From: CAIVAT01 sp037128705
Lineage (GTDB): Bacteria > Bacteroidota > Bacteroidia > Bacteroidales > FEN-979
Length of the DNA: 14,435 nucleotides
Direction: 5' to 3'
Assembly: GCA_037128705.1 (NCBI GenBank)
Contig: JBAXVX010000052.1
Coordinates: 1 to 14,435, forward strand
The notes under the pieces: model-generated
Seen by the model: only the letters and a program-made list of their open reading frames with translations
The model's database searches: none
Told to the model about the DNA's origin: nothing
In this document: positions 13,129 through 14,435 of the stretch, piece after piece
Numbering within the stretch: the stretch's first letter is position 1
Layout of the letters: each line of letters begins with the position of its first letter
Translations under genes and position numbers: made by a program

Positions 13129-14376
13129 ATGGCCATCCACCATCGCCGGAAATCGATCATGCGAAATTTGGCCATATTCATGGCCATTCTCGGGCCCGGC
13201 ATCATCACCGGCAGTGTGGATAATGATGCCGGCGGGATCACAACCTATTCCGTAGCCGGGGCCCTGTACGGGTACAAGCTGATATGGACGCTCATCCCCT
13301 CATTTTTTGTATTGGTCATCATCCAGGAGATGAATGCCCGTATGGGCATTGTAACCGGCAAGGGGCTGGCCGACCTGATCAGGGAGCAGGCGGGGGTGAA
13401 GATCACATTTTTTATTTTTATCGGGTTGCTGCTGGCCGACCTGGGGAACACCACCACCGAGTTTGCCGGGGTGGCCGGAAGCCTGGAGGTCTTCCACGTC
13501 AGCAAGTATATCTCCGTCCCCCTGGTTGCCATCCTTATCTGGATCCTGGTGGTGAAGGGCAACTACAAAATTGCCGAGCGCATCTTCATCCTGTTCAGCG
13601 TCTCGCTTTTGATGTATGTTGTATCGGCCCTCATGGGAAATCCCGACTGGCATGAGATCGGACAATCCATCATCCGGCCCCGGGCTGAATTCAACCAGCG
13701 TTCGGTTTCGATGATCATCGGGATCATCGGGACGACGATCGCCCCGTGGATGCAGTTCTACATGCAATCGACGGTGATTGAAAAGGGGCTGAAGATCTCG
13801 CAGTACAGGTATATCCTGATCGACATCGTGATTGGCTGTGTGGCCACGGTGGTGGTGGCTTTCTTCATCATGGTGTCGTGTGCCTCTACCTTGCATGTGA
13901 AGGGAATCTCCATTCATGAAGCCAAGGATGCGGCCCTGGCGCTTGAACCCCTTGCCGGGGCGCTCTCCTCGCATGTATTCGCCTTCGGACTTTTTATAGC
14001 CTCCATCTTTTCGGCCACCATTCTTCCCCTCGCCACCGCCTTCTATGTGTGTGAAGCCTTTGGCTTCGAAGCCGGAATAGATAAAAAATGGAAGGAGGCG
14101 CCCGAGTTTTATTTTCTGTACACCGCCATCATTGTCCTGGGCGCGCTGATCATCCTGATCCCCCATGCTCCGCTCATCGCCATCTCCCTCTGGTCGCAGG
14201 TCATCAACGGAATGCTCCTTCCCGTGGTCCTGATCTGCATGATCCTGCTGGTCAACAATAAAAAGATCATGGGTGAACATGTAAACAAACCCATTCAGAA
14301 TATCATCGGGTGGGGGAGTGTGGGGATCCTGGTTCTGCTTTCGGCGTCGCTGCTGATTATGCCCCTTTTTAGGTGA
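13129..14376 (+). CDS. NRAMP-family divalent cation transporter, atypical metal site
   Basis: 415 residues with about ten or eleven hydrophobic helices. The NRAMP fold is shown by GPGIITG in helix 1, the QEMNARMGIVTGKGLADLIRE loop (66-86) and GIIGTTIAP in helix 6 (198-206). The usual helix-1 ligand motif DPGN is replaced by DAGG (33-36, within VDNDAGGITTY), and the usual helix-6 Met-Pro is Ala205-Pro206. The soft methionine ligand that favours Mn2+ and Fe2+ is therefore absent, as in the Nramp-related magnesium transporters (NRMT) known from Clostridium and Eggerthella. Together with the upstream MgtE-N/CBS protein this makes Mg2+ a likely substrate. ATG at 13129 is used; Met11 (13159) is an alternative. 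The TGA at 14374-14376 touches the terminal repeat block. Confidence 0.88.
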   Translation: MAIHHRRKSIMRNLAIFMAILGPGIITGSVDNDAGGITTYSVAGALYGYKLIWTLIPSFFVLVIIQEMNARMGIVTGKGLADLIREQAGVKITFFIFIGLLLADLGNTTTEFAGVAGSLEVFHVSKYISVPLVAILIWILVVKGNYKIAERIFILFSVSLLMYVVSALMGNPDWHEIGQSIIRPRAEFNQRSVSMIIGIIGTTIAPWMQFYMQSTVIEKGLKISQYRYILIDIVIGCVATVVVAFFIMVSCASTLHVKGISIHEAKDAALALEPLAGALSSHVFAFGLFIASIFSATILPLATAFYVCEAFGFEAGIDKKWKEAPEFYFLYTAIIVLGALIILIPHAPLIAISLWSQVINGMLLPVVLICMILLVNNKKIMGEHVNKPIQNIIGWGSVGILVLLSASLLIMPLFR

Positions 14377-14435
14377 AAATCGTGACAGAAAATCGTGACA
14401 GGTGACGCGTGACGCGTGACAGAAAATCGTGACAG
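14377..14435 (-). repeat. GTCACGC-type repeat block after the NRAMP gene
   Basis: On the minus strand the block reads CTGTCACGATTTT units alternating with GTCACGC heptamers. It begins right at the NRAMP stop codon and runs off the window. Its orientation relative to the gene end is the same as at the lnt, rng and trpS 3' ends. Confidence 0.88.

Noticed and set aside
13300..14280. 326-residue minus-strand frame opposite the NRAMP gene
   Set aside because: Low-complexity His/Asp/Gly-rich translation, typical of an antisense shadow; the plus-strand frame has clear family motifs and membrane helices.

Overview
The window looks like a chromosomal segment of a member of the Bacteroidota. Three things point there: several starts are preceded by the phylum's TAnnTTTG -7 promoter box, Shine-Dalgarno signals are mostly absent, and the order HU / tiny basic ribosomal-type protein / RNase G next to a divergent mutY is familiar from that phylum. 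Most genes are core housekeeping genes. No rRNA, tRNA, transposase, phage gene or CRISPR array was recognised.

Layout. Minus strand, read right to left: hflX (3599-2421), an AT-rich ParE/RelE-type toxin-antitoxin pair (2382-1832), and lnt (1735-65). Plus strand: an orphan PAS sensor kinase (3751-4974). Minus strand again: an HU-like protein (8537-8247), a 29-residue basic protein (8223-8134), rng (8052-6502) and trpS (6221-5226). Plus strand to the end: mutY (8757-9827), a TPR sensor kinase (9855-11663), and a two-gene unit of a PRC-barrel/MgtE-N/CBS protein (11839-13113) with an NRAMP-family transporter (13129-14376).

The most striking feature is a family of very short tandem repeats that fills many gene borders: heptamers ATTTACG/ATATACG, heptamers GTCACGC and variants, heptamers CATTAGC and variants, and octamers such as ACCCTGTT. 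The arrays are joined in a recurring order by T-rich linkers (ATTTTTTC, TTTTTCC). They reach into genes: one composite copy lies in frame inside lnt and adds about 29 residues, the 3' ends or stop codons of lnt, rng, trpS and the NRAMP gene coincide with repeat edges, the trpS start codon overlaps the first unit of a 26-unit array, and an octamer array supplies the likely -33 element of mutY. In one orientation the two main heptamers contain no stop codon in any frame; in the other every frame is closed. The lnt copy lies in the open orientation.

The second point of interest is the last operon. It joins a soluble protein carrying the sensory parts of the MgtE Mg2+ channel to an NRAMP-like transporter that lacks the usual transition-metal ligands (DPGN and the helix-6 methionine). 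The leader contains a possible 21-codon upstream frame, hairpins and an unusually strong Shine-Dalgarno. My inference is a split magnesium uptake and sensing system under leader control.
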